Origin: Labilithrix sp.
GTDB lineage: Bacteria > Myxococcota_A > Polyangia > Polyangiales > Polyangiaceae
NCBI GenBank assembly: GCA_019637105.1
Contig: JAHBWF010000028.1
Location: forward strand, 1 to 61,463
Length of the DNA stretch: 61,463 bases
Direction: 5' to 3'
Shown here: piece after piece, positions 22,021 through 30,845 of the stretch
Layout: the number at the start of each line of letters is the position of its first letter
Position numbering within the stretch: position 1 is the first letter of the stretch
Program-made: the position numbers and the translations under genes
The notes under the pieces: generated by a model
What the model saw: the letters and a program-made list of their open reading frames with translations, nothing else
Told to the model about the DNA's origin: nothing
Database searches by the model: none

Positions 22021-22956
22021 TCAGCCCCGCGCGCCGCCGGCGCCGGGCGATCCCCCGGGGCGAAACGCGGGGTACGTCATGACGAGGCTCATCCAGCACT
22101 CCTCGTTCGTCGGGTTGACGTACGCGTGGCCGACGTCGGCGGTGAACGCGATGGCGTCCCCCTTGCCCAGCTCGTGGCGCTCCGAGCCGAGCTCGAGCAC
22201 GAGGCGGCCCTGCGTGACGAGGAGATGCTCGCGCGTCCCGGGGGCGTGCGGCTCGGCGTCCTCGCGTCCACGCGCCGCGAGGAACAGCTCGTAGAACTCG
22301 AAGGTGCCGTCGTCGTCCGGCGAGAAGAGCGCCCGGGACGAGAAGCGCCCGTCGGCGTCCGTGATGGGCCTCGCGCTCGTGCGACGGAAGATGCGCGTCG
22401 TGCGGCGCGTCGGCTGAACGAGCAGCGCCGAGAACGGCACGTCGAACGCGCGCGCGATCTTCCAGAGCGTGCCGAGGCTCGGGACGGTGCGGCCGATCTC
22501 GACCTGGCCGAGCGTCTGCCGCCCCACGCCCGTCATCCCGGCGAGCACGTCGAGCGTCCAGCCGCGCTCGGCGCGGAGGCGCTTCAGGTTCGCGCCGACG
22601 ACGGCGTCGAGCTCCGTCACCTCCTCCTCGACCGGCGGAGCCTCCGGCTGCTCGACGGGGAGACCGGCGGCGCGCCACGCCGACGTCCCGCCTTCGAGGC
22701 TGTACACCTCGCCCACGCCGCGGCGCGTCGCGAGCTCGGCGGCTTCGTGGCTTCGTCCGCCGCGCTCGCACACGAAGATGACGCGCTCTCCGAGCTGCGC
22801 CGCGCCGAGGTCCGCGCGGAGTCGGCCGAGCGGAACGAGGCGCGCGCGCGGCACGAACCCCTTCGCCCACTCGTGCGGCTCACGTACGTCGACGACGTCG
22901 ATGTCCCCCTTCGCGATGAGCTCTTGCGCGTCGCGAGGAGCGACTGTCCGGACCAT
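22021..22956 (-). CDS. Rhodanese-XRE helix-turn-helix-cupin fusion protein (putative sulfur-responsive regulator)
   Basis: The protein has 311 residues in three modules. Residues 1-95 are a rhodanese with IDVVDVREPHEWAKGFVPRA and the active-site loop VCERGGRSHEAA, which keeps the catalytic Cys. Residues about 115-175 are an XRE DNA-binding domain (LKRLRAERGWTLDVLAGMTG, RQTLGQVEIGRTVPSLGTLW). Residues about 195-300 are a cupin (LLVTQGRLVLELGSERHEL, GKGDAIAFTADVGHAYVNPT). Rhodaneses carry persulfide on their Cys, so a natural reading is a repressor or activator that senses sulfane sulfur. It lies 35 bp after the cysteine desulfurase stop on the same strand, in the encapsulin operon. The DNA target is unknown. 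Function as a regulator is inference. Confidence 0.85.
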   Translation of the reverse strand: MVRTVAPRDAQELIAKGDIDVVDVREPHEWAKGFVPRARLVPLGRLRADLGAAQLGERVIFVCERGGRSHEAAELATRRGVGEVYSLEGGTSAWRAAGLPVEQPEAPPVEEEVTELDAVVGANLKRLRAERGWTLDVLAGMTGVGRQTLGQVEIGRTVPSLGTLWKIARAFDVPFSALLVQPTRRTTRIFRRTSARPITDADGRFSSRALFSPDDDGTFEFYELFLAARGREDAEPHAPGTREHLLVTQGRLVLELGSERHELGKGDAIAFTADVGHAYVNPTNEECWMSLVMTYPAFRPGGSPGAGGARG

Positions 22957-22991
22957 CGAGGATCTTTGATAGCAGATACCGCGCCGGAGCG

Positions 22992-24944
22992 TCAGCGCCC
23001 GGCCTGCAAGCGATGCAGCGCGCGGGCGAGCGCGTCGAGATCCTCGCACGTGTTGTACGGCGCGAGCGAGGCGCGAACCGTCGCCTCGAGCCCGAACCTG
23101 CGCAGGATCGGCTGCGCGCAGTGATGACCGGAGCGCACCGCGATCCCGTCCTGATCGAGCATGCCCCCGACCTCCTCCGTCTTCTGGCCGTCGAGGACGA
23201 ACGACAAGACCCCGGCCTTGGCGGGCGCGGTCCCGATCATCGTGAGCCCCGGCACGGTCGCGAGCGCCCTCGTGCCGTACTCGAGGAGCTCGTGCTCGTA
23301 GCGCTCGACGTTGTGGACGCCGACGCGCGAGAGCCAGTCGAGCGCCGCCCCGAGCCCGACCGCGTCGGCGATGTTGCCGGTGCCGGCCTCGAAGCGCGCG
23401 GGCGCGCTCTGGAAGGTCGTGCGCTCGAAGGTGACGTCCTGGATCATGTTCCCGCCGCCCTGCCAGGGCGGCATGGCGTCGAGGAGCTCGGCGCGCCCGA
23501 AGACCGCGCCGATGCCGGTCGGTCCGAAGACCTTGTGACCGGAGAAGACGAAGAAGTCGCAGCCGAGCTGCTGCACGTCGACCGGCATGTGCGAGACGGC
23601 CTGCGCGCCGTCGAGGACGACGACGGCGCCGTGGCGGTGCGCCATCTCGATCATCTCGCGCGCCGGGGTGATCGTGCCGAGCGCGTTCGACACCTGCGTG
23701 AACGACACGAGCTTGGTCCTTGGTCCGAGGAGCTTCTCGTACTCCTCGAGGAGGACCTGACCGCGATCGTCGACCGGCGCGACGCGCAGGCGCGCGCCCT
23801 TCTCCGAGCAGAGCTGCTGCCACGGGACGATGTTGGCGTGGTGCTCGAGCCACGAGATGACGATCTCGTCTCCCTCGGAGACGTTCCGCCGTCCCCAGGT
23901 CTGCGCGATGAGGTTGATCCCCTCGGTCGTCCCGCGCACGAAGACGATCTCGCGCGGCGACGGCGCGTGGATGAAACGGCGGACGCTCTCCCGCGCCGCC
24001 TCGTACGCGTCGGTCGCCTTCGCCGCGAGGGTGTGCGCGGCGCGATGGATGTTCGAGTTCTCGTGCTCGTAGAAATACGCGAGGCGGTCGATCACCGCCC
24101 TCGGCTTCTGCGTCGTCGCCGCGTTGTCGAGCCACACGAGGCGCTTGCCGCGCACGGGCTCACTCAGGATCGGGAACTCGCTCTTGATGACGTTCGGCTC
24201 GAGCGGGCGGTCGAGCGACGCCAGGGCCGGGTCGGCGGCCGGCGCGATCTCGAAGACGTCGAGCGCGAAGCGGGGCTCCGCCGCCGGCGCGACCGCCGGT
24301 GACGCGAACGCCGGCGACGCGAACGCCGCGGGCTCCTGGAGAGGAACGCGCAGGATCCGATCGAGGCCCACGTCCCGAGACGGATCGACGAGGAAGTCGA
24401 CGGCGTCGAAGCTCAGCGGCGCGTCCAACGGAGCCCCGCCCCACGCCGCCGTCGACGCGAACGCAGGCGGCGCCGAAGACGTCGGCACCGACGGCGCGAA
24501 CGCCGGCGACGCCGAGGACGTCGGCTGCAAGGCGGTCGGCACGAACGGCGCGGCGCTCGGCTCGGAGGCGATCGGCGTGACGGCGGTCGGCGGAGACGAG
24601 GCGGAGGCGGTCGGCGGAGACGGCGCGAGCGCGGTCGGCGGAGACGACATCGCGCTCGTGTCCGGCGTGCCCGGCACGCTCGTCGCCGGCGGCGGAGGCG
24701 CGGCCCAGAGCTGGTTCGCGATCTGCGCGATCGCGTTCGTGAGCGAGAGGGGGTCGAGCTCCGGGAGCGTCGGGCCCCCGGGCGCGCGCGCCCCGGCGAG
24801 CGCGACGCCCGGGGTCGACGTCAGCGCCGCCGACGGATAGCTCGGCGTCTCCGTCGTGCGCGGCGCGTGCGCGCTCAGCAGCGAGACCTCGCCGACCGGC
24901 GGGAGACCTCGCGGCGGAGCGCCCTTCGGATCAGGCGTACTCAT
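22992..24944 (-). CDS. SufS-type cysteine desulfurase with long disordered N-terminal cargo domain
   Basis: 650 residues, about 240 longer than a normal SufS. The catalytic part starts near residue 240 (IKSEFPILSEPVRGKRLVWL) and contains the PLP lysine motif FVFSGHKVFGPTG and the catalytic cysteine motif VRSGHHCAQP. It removes sulfur from cysteine as enzyme-bound persulfide, giving alanine. The first ~230 residues are low complexity, rich in Pro, Ala, Ser and Thr, with imperfect repeats such as SSPPTA and PAFASPA, plus one amphipathic island (LSLTNAIAQIANQLWA). In family 2A encapsulin systems such N-terminal extensions direct the enzyme into the shell. The start overlaps the shell gene by 14 bp. 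Confidence 0.93.
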   Translation of the reverse strand: MSTPDPKGAPPRGLPPVGEVSLLSAHAPRTTETPSYPSAALTSTPGVALAGARAPGGPTLPELDPLSLTNAIAQIANQLWAAPPPPATSVPGTPDTSAMSSPPTALAPSPPTASASSPPTAVTPIASEPSAAPFVPTALQPTSSASPAFAPSVPTSSAPPAFASTAAWGGAPLDAPLSFDAVDFLVDPSRDVGLDRILRVPLQEPAAFASPAFASPAVAPAAEPRFALDVFEIAPAADPALASLDRPLEPNVIKSEFPILSEPVRGKRLVWLDNAATTQKPRAVIDRLAYFYEHENSNIHRAAHTLAAKATDAYEAARESVRRFIHAPSPREIVFVRGTTEGINLIAQTWGRRNVSEGDEIVISWLEHHANIVPWQQLCSEKGARLRVAPVDDRGQVLLEEYEKLLGPRTKLVSFTQVSNALGTITPAREMIEMAHRHGAVVVLDGAQAVSHMPVDVQQLGCDFFVFSGHKVFGPTGIGAVFGRAELLDAMPPWQGGGNMIQDVTFERTTFQSAPARFEAGTGNIADAVGLGAALDWLSRVGVHNVERYEHELLEYGTRALATVPGLTMIGTAPAKAGVLSFVLDGQKTEEVGGMLDQDGIAVRSGHHCAQPILRRFGLEATVRASLAPYNTCEDLDALARALHRLQAGR

Positions 24945-25830
24945 GGTAGTTGTCGATCACCACGCCCTCGAGGCAACCGAGCGCGTCGTGCGTGAGCACG
25001 GCGACCGAGCAGTAGAGCGAGATGAGGTACTTCGCGGCGCCCGTCTGATCGATCCCCATCATGCGGACCGACAGGCTCGGGTTCACCTCGCCCGGGAGGC
25101 CCGGCTGGAAGAGGCCGACGACGCCGCGCTTTCGCTCGCCGACGCGCATCAGCAGGATCTCGCTCTTGTTGTCCTTGATCCGCAGCTTGTCGCTCGGCAC
25201 GAGCGGGAGACCGCGCCACGTGAGGAACGGCGAGCCGAAGAGCGTGACCGTCGGCGGGGGCACGCCGCGGCGCGTGCATTCGCGCCCGAACGCGGCGATC
25301 GCCCGCGGGTGCGCGACGAAGAAGGCGGGCTCCTTCCACACCGTCGCGATCAGCTCGTCGAGGTCGTCCGGCGTCGGCGGCCCCTTGCGCGTCTTGATGC
25401 GCATCTCCGGGTCCACGTTGTTCAGGAGCCCGTAGTCCTTGTTGTAGAGCATCTCGTTCTCTTGCCGCTCCTTGATCTTCTCGATCGCGAGCGTGAGCTG
25501 CTCCTTCACCTGGTCCATGGGGCTCCGGAACAGATCCGAGATGCGCGTCTGGACGGCGATGGTCGTCGTGCACGAAGCGAGGACGTACTCGCGCGGGTTC
25601 GGCTCGTAGTCGTTGAAGGCCACGGGGAGGTCTTCGCCCTCCGCCGGGCTGCACTTGACGTCGAACTTCTCGTCGAGCGCCTGATTCACGCGGTAGACGC
25701 CGGCCTCGACCGGCGCCCAGGGGATCATCTGAACGAGCCATCGCGGGGTGGCGCCACGCCACTGCGGCGGCGTCTTGGTCGTGTTCGCGAGCTGCCTTGC
25801 CGCGCGCGCACCGATGGATTGAGCGGTCAT
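24931..25830 (-). CDS. Family 2A encapsulin shell protein (SrpI-like)
   Basis: 299 residues, matching SrpI/mycobacterial MMPI-type encapsulins (about 300). Diagnostic segments are TPRWLVQMIPWAPVEAGVYR near residues 28-48, an E-loop region with DYEPNPREYVLAS, the ISDLFRSPMDQVKEQLTLAI helix, and a C-terminal KYLISLYCSVAVLTHDALG. The fold is HK97-like; such proteins self-assemble into icosahedral protein compartments. An AGGAG lies 7 bases before the ATG. The next gene is the cysteine desulfurase, the established cargo of this shell class, so the compartment very probably stores or handles sulfur. The 202 bp upstream (25831-26032) should hold the operon promoter; I see no certain boxes. Confidence 0.93.
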   Translation of the reverse strand: MTAQSIGARAARQLANTTKTPPQWRGATPRWLVQMIPWAPVEAGVYRVNQALDEKFDVKCSPAEGEDLPVAFNDYEPNPREYVLASCTTTIAVQTRISDLFRSPMDQVKEQLTLAIEKIKERQENEMLYNKDYGLLNNVDPEMRIKTRKGPPTPDDLDELIATVWKEPAFFVAHPRAIAAFGRECTRRGVPPPTVTLFGSPFLTWRGLPLVPSDKLRIKDNKSEILLMRVGERKRGVVGLFQPGLPGEVNPSLSVRMMGIDQTGAAKYLISLYCSVAVLTHDALGCLEGVVIDNYHEYA

Positions 25831-26032
25831 CTGTGAACTCCTCTCCTGGTCTCCCTATTCTGCCCTTCGCGCTGCGGCAATTGAGACTCGCGTCGTGACG
25901 TCGCAGTCCTCCGCTCAAGCGGACGCGTCGTCACGCTCGCGTCCGACGCGTACTCACCTTCGCCGCGTTTTCGCGCTCGTGCTTTTCGAGATGGATGAGC
26001 CGCGAGGGCGGTCGAGCTCGAGGAGCGAGCCG

Positions 26033-26314
26033 TCAGCCCGGACCGACGTCGTCCCGGGTCCACAGCTCCGTGCCGGGAGGCACGTCCTCCGGCGTGAGCT
26101 CCGAGAGGCGATACATCGCCCACGGCGCCAGCGATCCCCGCACGTGAGAGGTCTCCGTGATGGCCACGGTCTCACGCTCGGTCCCGTCGGGCCGGCGCAA
26201 GACCACGGCGAGCTTCGCCGGGGTGCTCGACTCGGCGGTGAAGCGAGGGAGCAAGAGCACCCCGCGACCGCGCGCGACGAACGCCTCTTCCACGACGAGG
26301 AGCCTCTCGGCCAT
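26033..26314 (-). CDS. Small hypothetical protein, 93 residues
   Basis: A beta-rich protein (MAERLLVVEEAFVARGRGVL; KLAVVLRRPDGTERETVAIT) with a Trp- and Pro-containing C-terminus. Sequence patterning is that of a folded coding region. It lies 202 bp upstream of the encapsulin shell gene on the same strand and could be the first gene of that transcript. No family recognised. Confidence 0.6.
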   Translation of the reverse strand: MAERLLVVEEAFVARGRGVLLLPRFTAESSTPAKLAVVLRRPDGTERETVAITETSHVRGSLAPWAMYRLSELTPEDVPPGTELWTRDDVGPG

Positions 26315-26503
26315 ACCTCAGTGTACCGCACCGGCGCGAGGCGACGGCATGAAGTCCGCGCGGAGGAAGGGCGTCGCGCACGGCGGAGAGCGCCCTCGCC
26401 CTCGAGGAGCCTGGCGGTCGACGCTCCGCCGGCGTCCGCCACGAGGACGGCCTCGACGGTGAGGTCGGAGGTGGTCGGCCGAGGCGAGGCTCGTGTCGCC
26501 CGG

Positions 26504-27739
26504 TCAGAAGCCCGGAGGCAAGACGACGCGGTCGAGCATGAACGCCCAGTCTTCGCAGTCCTCCGAGGACGGCGCCCCTTCTGGACACACGCGGACGCTG
26601 CTCGCGAGGTAAGCGAGCGAGAGGTCGGTGTACCCCGCGACGGAGGAGCCGGCGTCTCTCCCCCACGAGTTCTTCACGCGCAAGAAGGAGACGGTGGCGT
26701 CGTCCTCGAGCGCGGCGGCCATCTCGGCGGCGGTCGCGACCTCGCCGGCGGGCAGGACGGTCCCGTCGGCGAGCACCGCCTCGTAGTCGACGATCAACGT
26801 CTCGTGCGCGCACTCGCCTTCCTGCACGCCGCCGACCGCGGAGACGAAGCGCCCCTCGTCATCCTGGCCGGCCTCCTCGACGCACCACGCGACCGGCACC
26901 GGCATCGCCGCGTGCAGCGCCCGCTGGACGCGACGGAGGAACGCCTTCAGCGCGCCCGGCCGCCTCCTCACCGCGACCTCGTGATCGAGCGCCACGGTCT
27001 GGAACGCGTAGGGGCCGCTTCGCGCGTCGGCGTCGTCCCCGATCTGGTCTCCGATGCAGTCACGCAGCGTGGTCTCCCCCGCCCCACCGGGCAGGCGGGC
27101 CCGCACCGCCGCGGGCGAGAGCACCTTGCCGCTCGCGATCGCGCCCGACTCGAACGTCCTCGCGCCGTCGGCGCCGAAGACCACGTCGAGGTTCGCGACC
27201 AGCTCGCTCGAGAGCCCGAAGGCCCGATCGAGCTCCCGCCGGACCAGCGCCCCGTTGCTGCGCGCCCCCTTGGTGCGGAGGGCGCCGCTCCGGAGGCTCG
27301 CGTTCACGGCGTCCATCGCGTCGAGAGAGAGCGCCGCGTCCGCGCCGGCGGCCGTCCTTCCGGTGAACGCGCGCAGATCCATGAGCCCGTAGCGCGCCAT
27401 GAGCCCAGCCGCTCGCCCCCACGATCCGCCGGTCCACTCCACGCCGCGGAACCCGCTCTTCGCCGCGAGGATCTGCTCGTAGAAATTCCAGTAGACGAGG
27501 TAGCCGGTGGAATAGCTCGGCACCTTGCCGTCGGCGGTCACGGCGAGCGACTCGGCCCAGGCAACGGTCGCGTAGAGCCAGCAGTTGCCGGTTGCGGCCT
27601 GATCGCGGACCCCGCTGCGAGGGATGCTCGTGATGTCCGCGTCGTCGCCGAGCGTCGCGTCGTCGGTCGACGTCGCGCAGGCTCCCGAGAGGAGAGACGC
27701 GAGGACGAGGGCTCCCAAGCTCGTCGAGACGATACGCAC
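26504..27739 (-). CDS. Secreted papain-like (C1) cysteine peptidase
   Basis: 411 residues. The GTG at 27739 places a signal peptide (VRIVSTSLGALVLASLLSGA, then CA) at the N-terminus; the Cys could be lipidated. The catalytic set is present: oxyanion Gln and nucleophile Cys in RDQAATGNCWLYATV (near residues 49-58), His in AHETLIVDY (near 324) and Asn in VKNSWGRD (near 364). The pattern is closer to bleomycin hydrolase/aminopeptidase C (C1B) than to plant papain. An Asp-rich stretch (STDDATLGDDADI) follows the signal and may be a short propeptide. Likely acts outside the cytoplasmic membrane. Confidence 0.85.
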   Translation of the reverse strand: MRIVSTSLGALVLASLLSGACATSTDDATLGDDADITSIPRSGVRDQAATGNCWLYATVAWAESLAVTADGKVPSYSTGYLVYWNFYEQILAAKSGFRGVEWTGGSWGRAAGLMARYGLMDLRAFTGRTAAGADAALSLDAMDAVNASLRSGALRTKGARSNGALVRRELDRAFGLSSELVANLDVVFGADGARTFESGAIASGKVLSPAAVRARLPGGAGETTLRDCIGDQIGDDADARSGPYAFQTVALDHEVAVRRRPGALKAFLRRVQRALHAAMPVPVAWCVEEAGQDDEGRFVSAVGGVQEGECAHETLIVDYEAVLADGTVLPAGEVATAAEMAAALEDDATVSFLRVKNSWGRDAGSSVAGYTDLSLAYLASSVRVCPEGAPSSEDCEDWAFMLDRVVLPPGF

Positions 27740-27983
27740 GGCAGAGGCCGTTGTGGCATGCGCGGGTCGTCCCCGGGCCGGGCGCAAACAAAAGGAAACA
27801 TTCGGGCTGGGCCTCGATCGTCCGCGCCCGCCGACCCGAGGCACACGAATCGTGCAAGGCCCGGGCGGAGGGCACGACGACGGGCGGTCGCCGACGGGCT
27901 CTCGCAAACGTCGGCGAGAACGACAGGTGGATCGCCGCGGCGGCTCGCGCATCCGGCTCGCCCCTGCTCACCCGGGCGAGGAC

Positions 27984-28400
27984 TCAGCGGACTTGAACGC
28001 CCCACTCCTTCGTAAGCCAGTCGAGGATGGACCACTCGCTGCTCGTGATCACATCGGACGCCGCGATCACGTAAAGCACGCCGAAGATGGCCTCCCGGGC
28101 CTCGTGGCGCGTCACGCGCCGCGCCGCCGCCAGGACGGCAGCCTCGTCAGGCAGCGCGGCGCCGGCCCTTTCGAGAAGCTCCTGGAGGTCCACCGGCAAG
28201 GCTTCGGGCCGAGACTCGATCGGCGCTGTTCGGTAAGGCCCCTGCGCCTCCGCGCTCGTCGAGAACAGGTCGAGAAAAGCGTCCTCGAGGGCGACAGCCT
28301 CATCTTCGGTGAACGAGCCGTCAGCGCGAACGAGTAGGCGAGCGAGGCCACCGAAGGCGAGCAGCTCGTCGTCGGTCAGAGAGAGAGCGCCGGTACTCAT
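27984..28400 (-). CDS. TerB-like domain protein
   Basis: 138 residues. The start at 28400 is set by a GGAGG 7 bases upstream. The helix-rich sequence contains LLVRADGSFTEDEAVALEDA, an acidic loop typical of TerB (tellurite resistance/stress) domains, and a second ITSSEWSILDWLTKEW segment. TerB-like domains are found alone or in stress systems; the role here is unknown. The upstream stretch 28401-28672 (272 bp) contains nothing I can assign. Confidence 0.65.
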   Translation of the reverse strand: MSTGALSLTDDELLAFGGLARLLVRADGSFTEDEAVALEDAFLDLFSTSAEAQGPYRTAPIESRPEALPVDLQELLERAGAALPDEAAVLAAARRVTRHEAREAIFGVLYVIAASDVITSSEWSILDWLTKEWGVQVR

Positions 28401-28672
28401 GAGTGATCCTCCTACCACACACCAACGTTCGTCCTGCTCGGCGTCGTCGCCGTGCACCTCGTCGCCCACCGCCGGATCACGCGCCGCCCCTGGCCGCTCT
28501 TCGCGGCGCGCTCCCCCCTGCTCTCCCGAGCGACGACGGCGCGAGCTTCACGCTCTTCTACACCGCCGTCAACTACACCGCCGTCGACGCGTCGGCCGAG
28601 CCCGTCGGCGCGCGCGCTCTGCGAGGGGCTCCGACAGCGCGCGCCCCGAAGGCGTCCTGGCTGCGCGCCGGC

Positions 28673-29503
28673 TCACCCGCCGCCCCTCGGATCGCTCTTC
28701 GGGCCCATCGCCGCGCGCATCTGCTCCAGGTAGTCCTCGCCGGGCGACGCGCGGCGCATCGCGGCGAGCTCCTCGGCGTCCGGCCCCGCCGCGTAGCGCA
28801 GCCGCGCGCTCCCGTCCGTCGCCGCGAGCCAGACGGTCTGCGCGACCTCGAGCGCGCTCGTGCTCTTCGCCGCCCCCATCCCGCCCATCAACTGCTGCGC
28901 GTACGGAGCATACGGCTCGGGCACGGTCCCGTTCATGCGGTCGCCGGAGTTCGCGATGAAGCTCGTGGTCGGTCCGTAGCCCGGCTCGACGATCTTCGTC
29001 CGCACGCCGAAGCACGAGAGCTCGTAGGAGAGCGACTCGGTGAAGCCCTCGACGGCGAGCTTGCTCGCGACGTACACGGCTACGAGGGGCATGGGCACGA
29101 TCCCGACGCTCGAGGTGACGTTGACGAGCGTCCCCGCGCGACGCGCGCGAAAGTGCGGGATGACCGCCTGCGTGACCGCCATGACGCCGAACGTGTTGGT
29201 CTCGAAGATCTCGCGCGTGGTCTTCTCGGGTGTCGCCTCGAACGCCCCGAACAGACCGATGCCGGCGTTGTTGACGACGACGTCGATCCCGTCGAACGCC
29301 GCGATCCCCGCGCGAACCGCCGCGTCGATCGACGCGCGGTCGGTGACGTCGAGCCGGAGCTCGCGAAGTCGCTCGGACGCCGGGAGCCCTCCCTTGCCGG
29401 GCGTGCGCATCGTCGCGACGACGTTCCACCCGCGTTCGAGGAAGTGCAGCGCCGTGGCGTGGCCGTATCCAGAGGAGCAACCCGTGATCAGTACGTTCTT
29501 CAT
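28673..29503 (-). CDS. Short-chain dehydrogenase/reductase (SDR)
   Basis: 276 residues, classical SDR. It has the cofactor motif TGCSSGYGHA at residues 7-16, the NNAG motif (VVNNAGIGLFG) near 79-89, a Ser in NVTSSVG and the YVASK catalytic Tyr/Lys near 150-154, then a PGYGPTTSFI lid. It reduces or oxidises a carbonyl/alcohol with NAD(P). Substrate unknown. Divergent from an AraC-family gene with a 51-bp shared control region, an arrangement common for SDR/AraC pairs in which the regulator controls the enzyme. Confidence 0.92.
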   Translation of the reverse strand: MKNVLITGCSSGYGHATALHFLERGWNVVATMRTPGKGGLPASERLRELRLDVTDRASIDAAVRAGIAAFDGIDVVVNNAGIGLFGAFEATPEKTTREIFETNTFGVMAVTQAVIPHFRARRAGTLVNVTSSVGIVPMPLVAVYVASKLAVEGFTESLSYELSCFGVRTKIVEPGYGPTTSFIANSGDRMNGTVPEPYAPYAQQLMGGMGAAKSTSALEVAQTVWLAATDGSARLRYAAGPDAEELAAMRRASPGEDYLEQMRAAMGPKSDPRGGG

Positions 29504-29554
29504 GCCGAGAACCTACGGCGCCGAGTCAAGACGTTCTATAATGAATCGTCCGTA
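29504..29554. promoter_or_regulatory. Divergent SDR/AraC promoter region with direct repeats
   Basis: The 51-bp space contains TATAAT at 29537-29542 and two related half-sites, TAATGAATCG and TAATGCATTCG, starting at about 29540 and 29554 and running into the AraC-gene start. They could be operator sites. The matching -35 box is not obvious and the boxes overlap the regulator's start codon, suggesting a very short leader. Confidence 0.4.
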
Positions 29555-30589
29555 ATGCATTCGAGATCGTCTGAGCCCTCCCCCACGAAGGACCCCCTCG
29601 CCGAGGTCATCGCCCTCCTCCGCCCCGAGACCGTCCTCTCCAAGGTCATCAGCGGCGCCGGTCGCTGGGCCGTGCGCTACGCGGGCTACGAGGATCCTGG
29701 CTTCTGCCTCATGCTCGAAGGCTCCTGCTTCCTCGCCCCCGAAGGGATCGGTTCCATCGAGCTGAAGGAGGGCGACTTCGTCCTCCTCCCCGCCGTCCCG
29801 AGCTTCACGATGGCGAGCGATCCGAAGATGAAGCCGGCGCCCGTCGCGCCGACGCCAACGCGAGTCGAGGAGCTCCGTCACGGCACGAAGTCGGGCCCGC
29901 CCACGATGCGCCAGCTCGGCGGCTACTTCCGCTTCGATCGAGCGAACGCGCGGCTCCTCGTGAGGCTCCTCCCGTCGATGGTCTTCATCCGTCGCAGCGA
30001 ACCGGGCGCGTCGCGCGTCCGCCGGATCGTCGAGCTGATCGCCGAAGAGACGGCCGAGCACCGCCCGGGCCGCGATCTGATCCTCGAGCGGGTCGTCGAA
30101 GTGCTCCTCGTCGAGGCCCTACGCTTCCGCCCTGCTTCCCCCGCCGCGAAACAAGAGCAGGGCCTCCTCGCGGGCCTCGCCGATCCCGCGCTCGCGCGCG
30201 CGCTCCGCCGCATGCACGAGGACGTGTCGAATCGATGGACGGTGGAGGAGCTCGCGCGCGCCGCCGGGATGTCGCGCGCGGTGTTCGCCGAACGATTCAA
30301 CCGAAAGGTGGGGATGCCGCCGATGGAGTACCTCCTCGAATGGCGCATCGCGATCGCGAAGGACGTTCTCCGCCGCGAGCGCCCCCCGCTCGCCGAGCTC
30401 GCGGAGAGGATCGGCTACCAGTCCGCGAGCGCCTTCAGCACGGCCTTCACGCGCCACGCGGGCTGCTCCCCGAGCACGTTCGCGCGCTCCGGGTCCGCGC
30501 CGGAGGATCGTGTCGCTTCGATCGACGGATCGTCCCGTCCGTCCTGCGCTCGGCCGCGCGGATCGCCCGGACCTGTCGCCGAGACGTAG
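29555..30589 (+). CDS. AraC-family regulator with N-terminal cupin domain
   Basis: 344 residues. The N-terminal half is a cupin-type sensor domain (FCLMLEGSCFLAPEGIGSIE; LKEGDFVLLPAVPSF). The C-terminal half holds the two AraC helix-turn-helix motifs, first WTVEELARAAGMSRAVFAER near residues 229-248 and second PLAELAERIGYQSASAFSTA near 276-295, followed by FTRHAGCSPSTF. About 35 disordered residues follow. It likely regulates the divergent SDR gene in response to a small molecule. ATG at 29555 chosen; an upstream open frame has no better start. Confidence 0.92.
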   Translation: MHSRSSEPSPTKDPLAEVIALLRPETVLSKVISGAGRWAVRYAGYEDPGFCLMLEGSCFLAPEGIGSIELKEGDFVLLPAVPSFTMASDPKMKPAPVAPTPTRVEELRHGTKSGPPTMRQLGGYFRFDRANARLLVRLLPSMVFIRRSEPGASRVRRIVELIAEETAEHRPGRDLILERVVEVLLVEALRFRPASPAAKQEQGLLAGLADPALARALRRMHEDVSNRWTVEELARAAGMSRAVFAERFNRKVGMPPMEYLLEWRIAIAKDVLRRERPPLAELAERIGYQSASAFSTAFTRHAGCSPSTFARSGSAPEDRVASIDGSSRPSCARPRGSPGPVAET

Positions 30590-30650
30590 CCAGGAGATGC
30601 TGGTCGCACGCGCCCGTCGAAGCCGGGCTCGCGTGTGCAGAGGGTCGAAG
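30587..30650 (+). repeat. Dispersed repeat, second copy at 44,709-44,775
   Basis: About 64 bp is roughly 75-80% identical to the sequence between the ISL3 remnant and attL (44,709-44,775). Both share GTAGCCAG at the left end and a conserved GGGCTCGCGTGTGC block. It is probably a solo IS end left by an ISL3-type element. The rest of 30590-30845 shows no gene. Confidence 0.45.
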
Positions 30651-30845
30651 AGGCGGGCGTTTTGGCCCCGGCGAGCGGACCTCGAAGCGTCCAACACCGA
30701 GGCGCGAGCGGACTTCGACCCACCGTTGAGGTAGGCGTCGAAGCTCGCGACCGCGAAGGGGAGGCGCACGCCGTGGTGAAGCGCGGCCCCACGGTTCGTT
30801 CAGCGGCGTCCTCGGCGCCGACGCGCGCCGCCAGACCGGCGAGGT

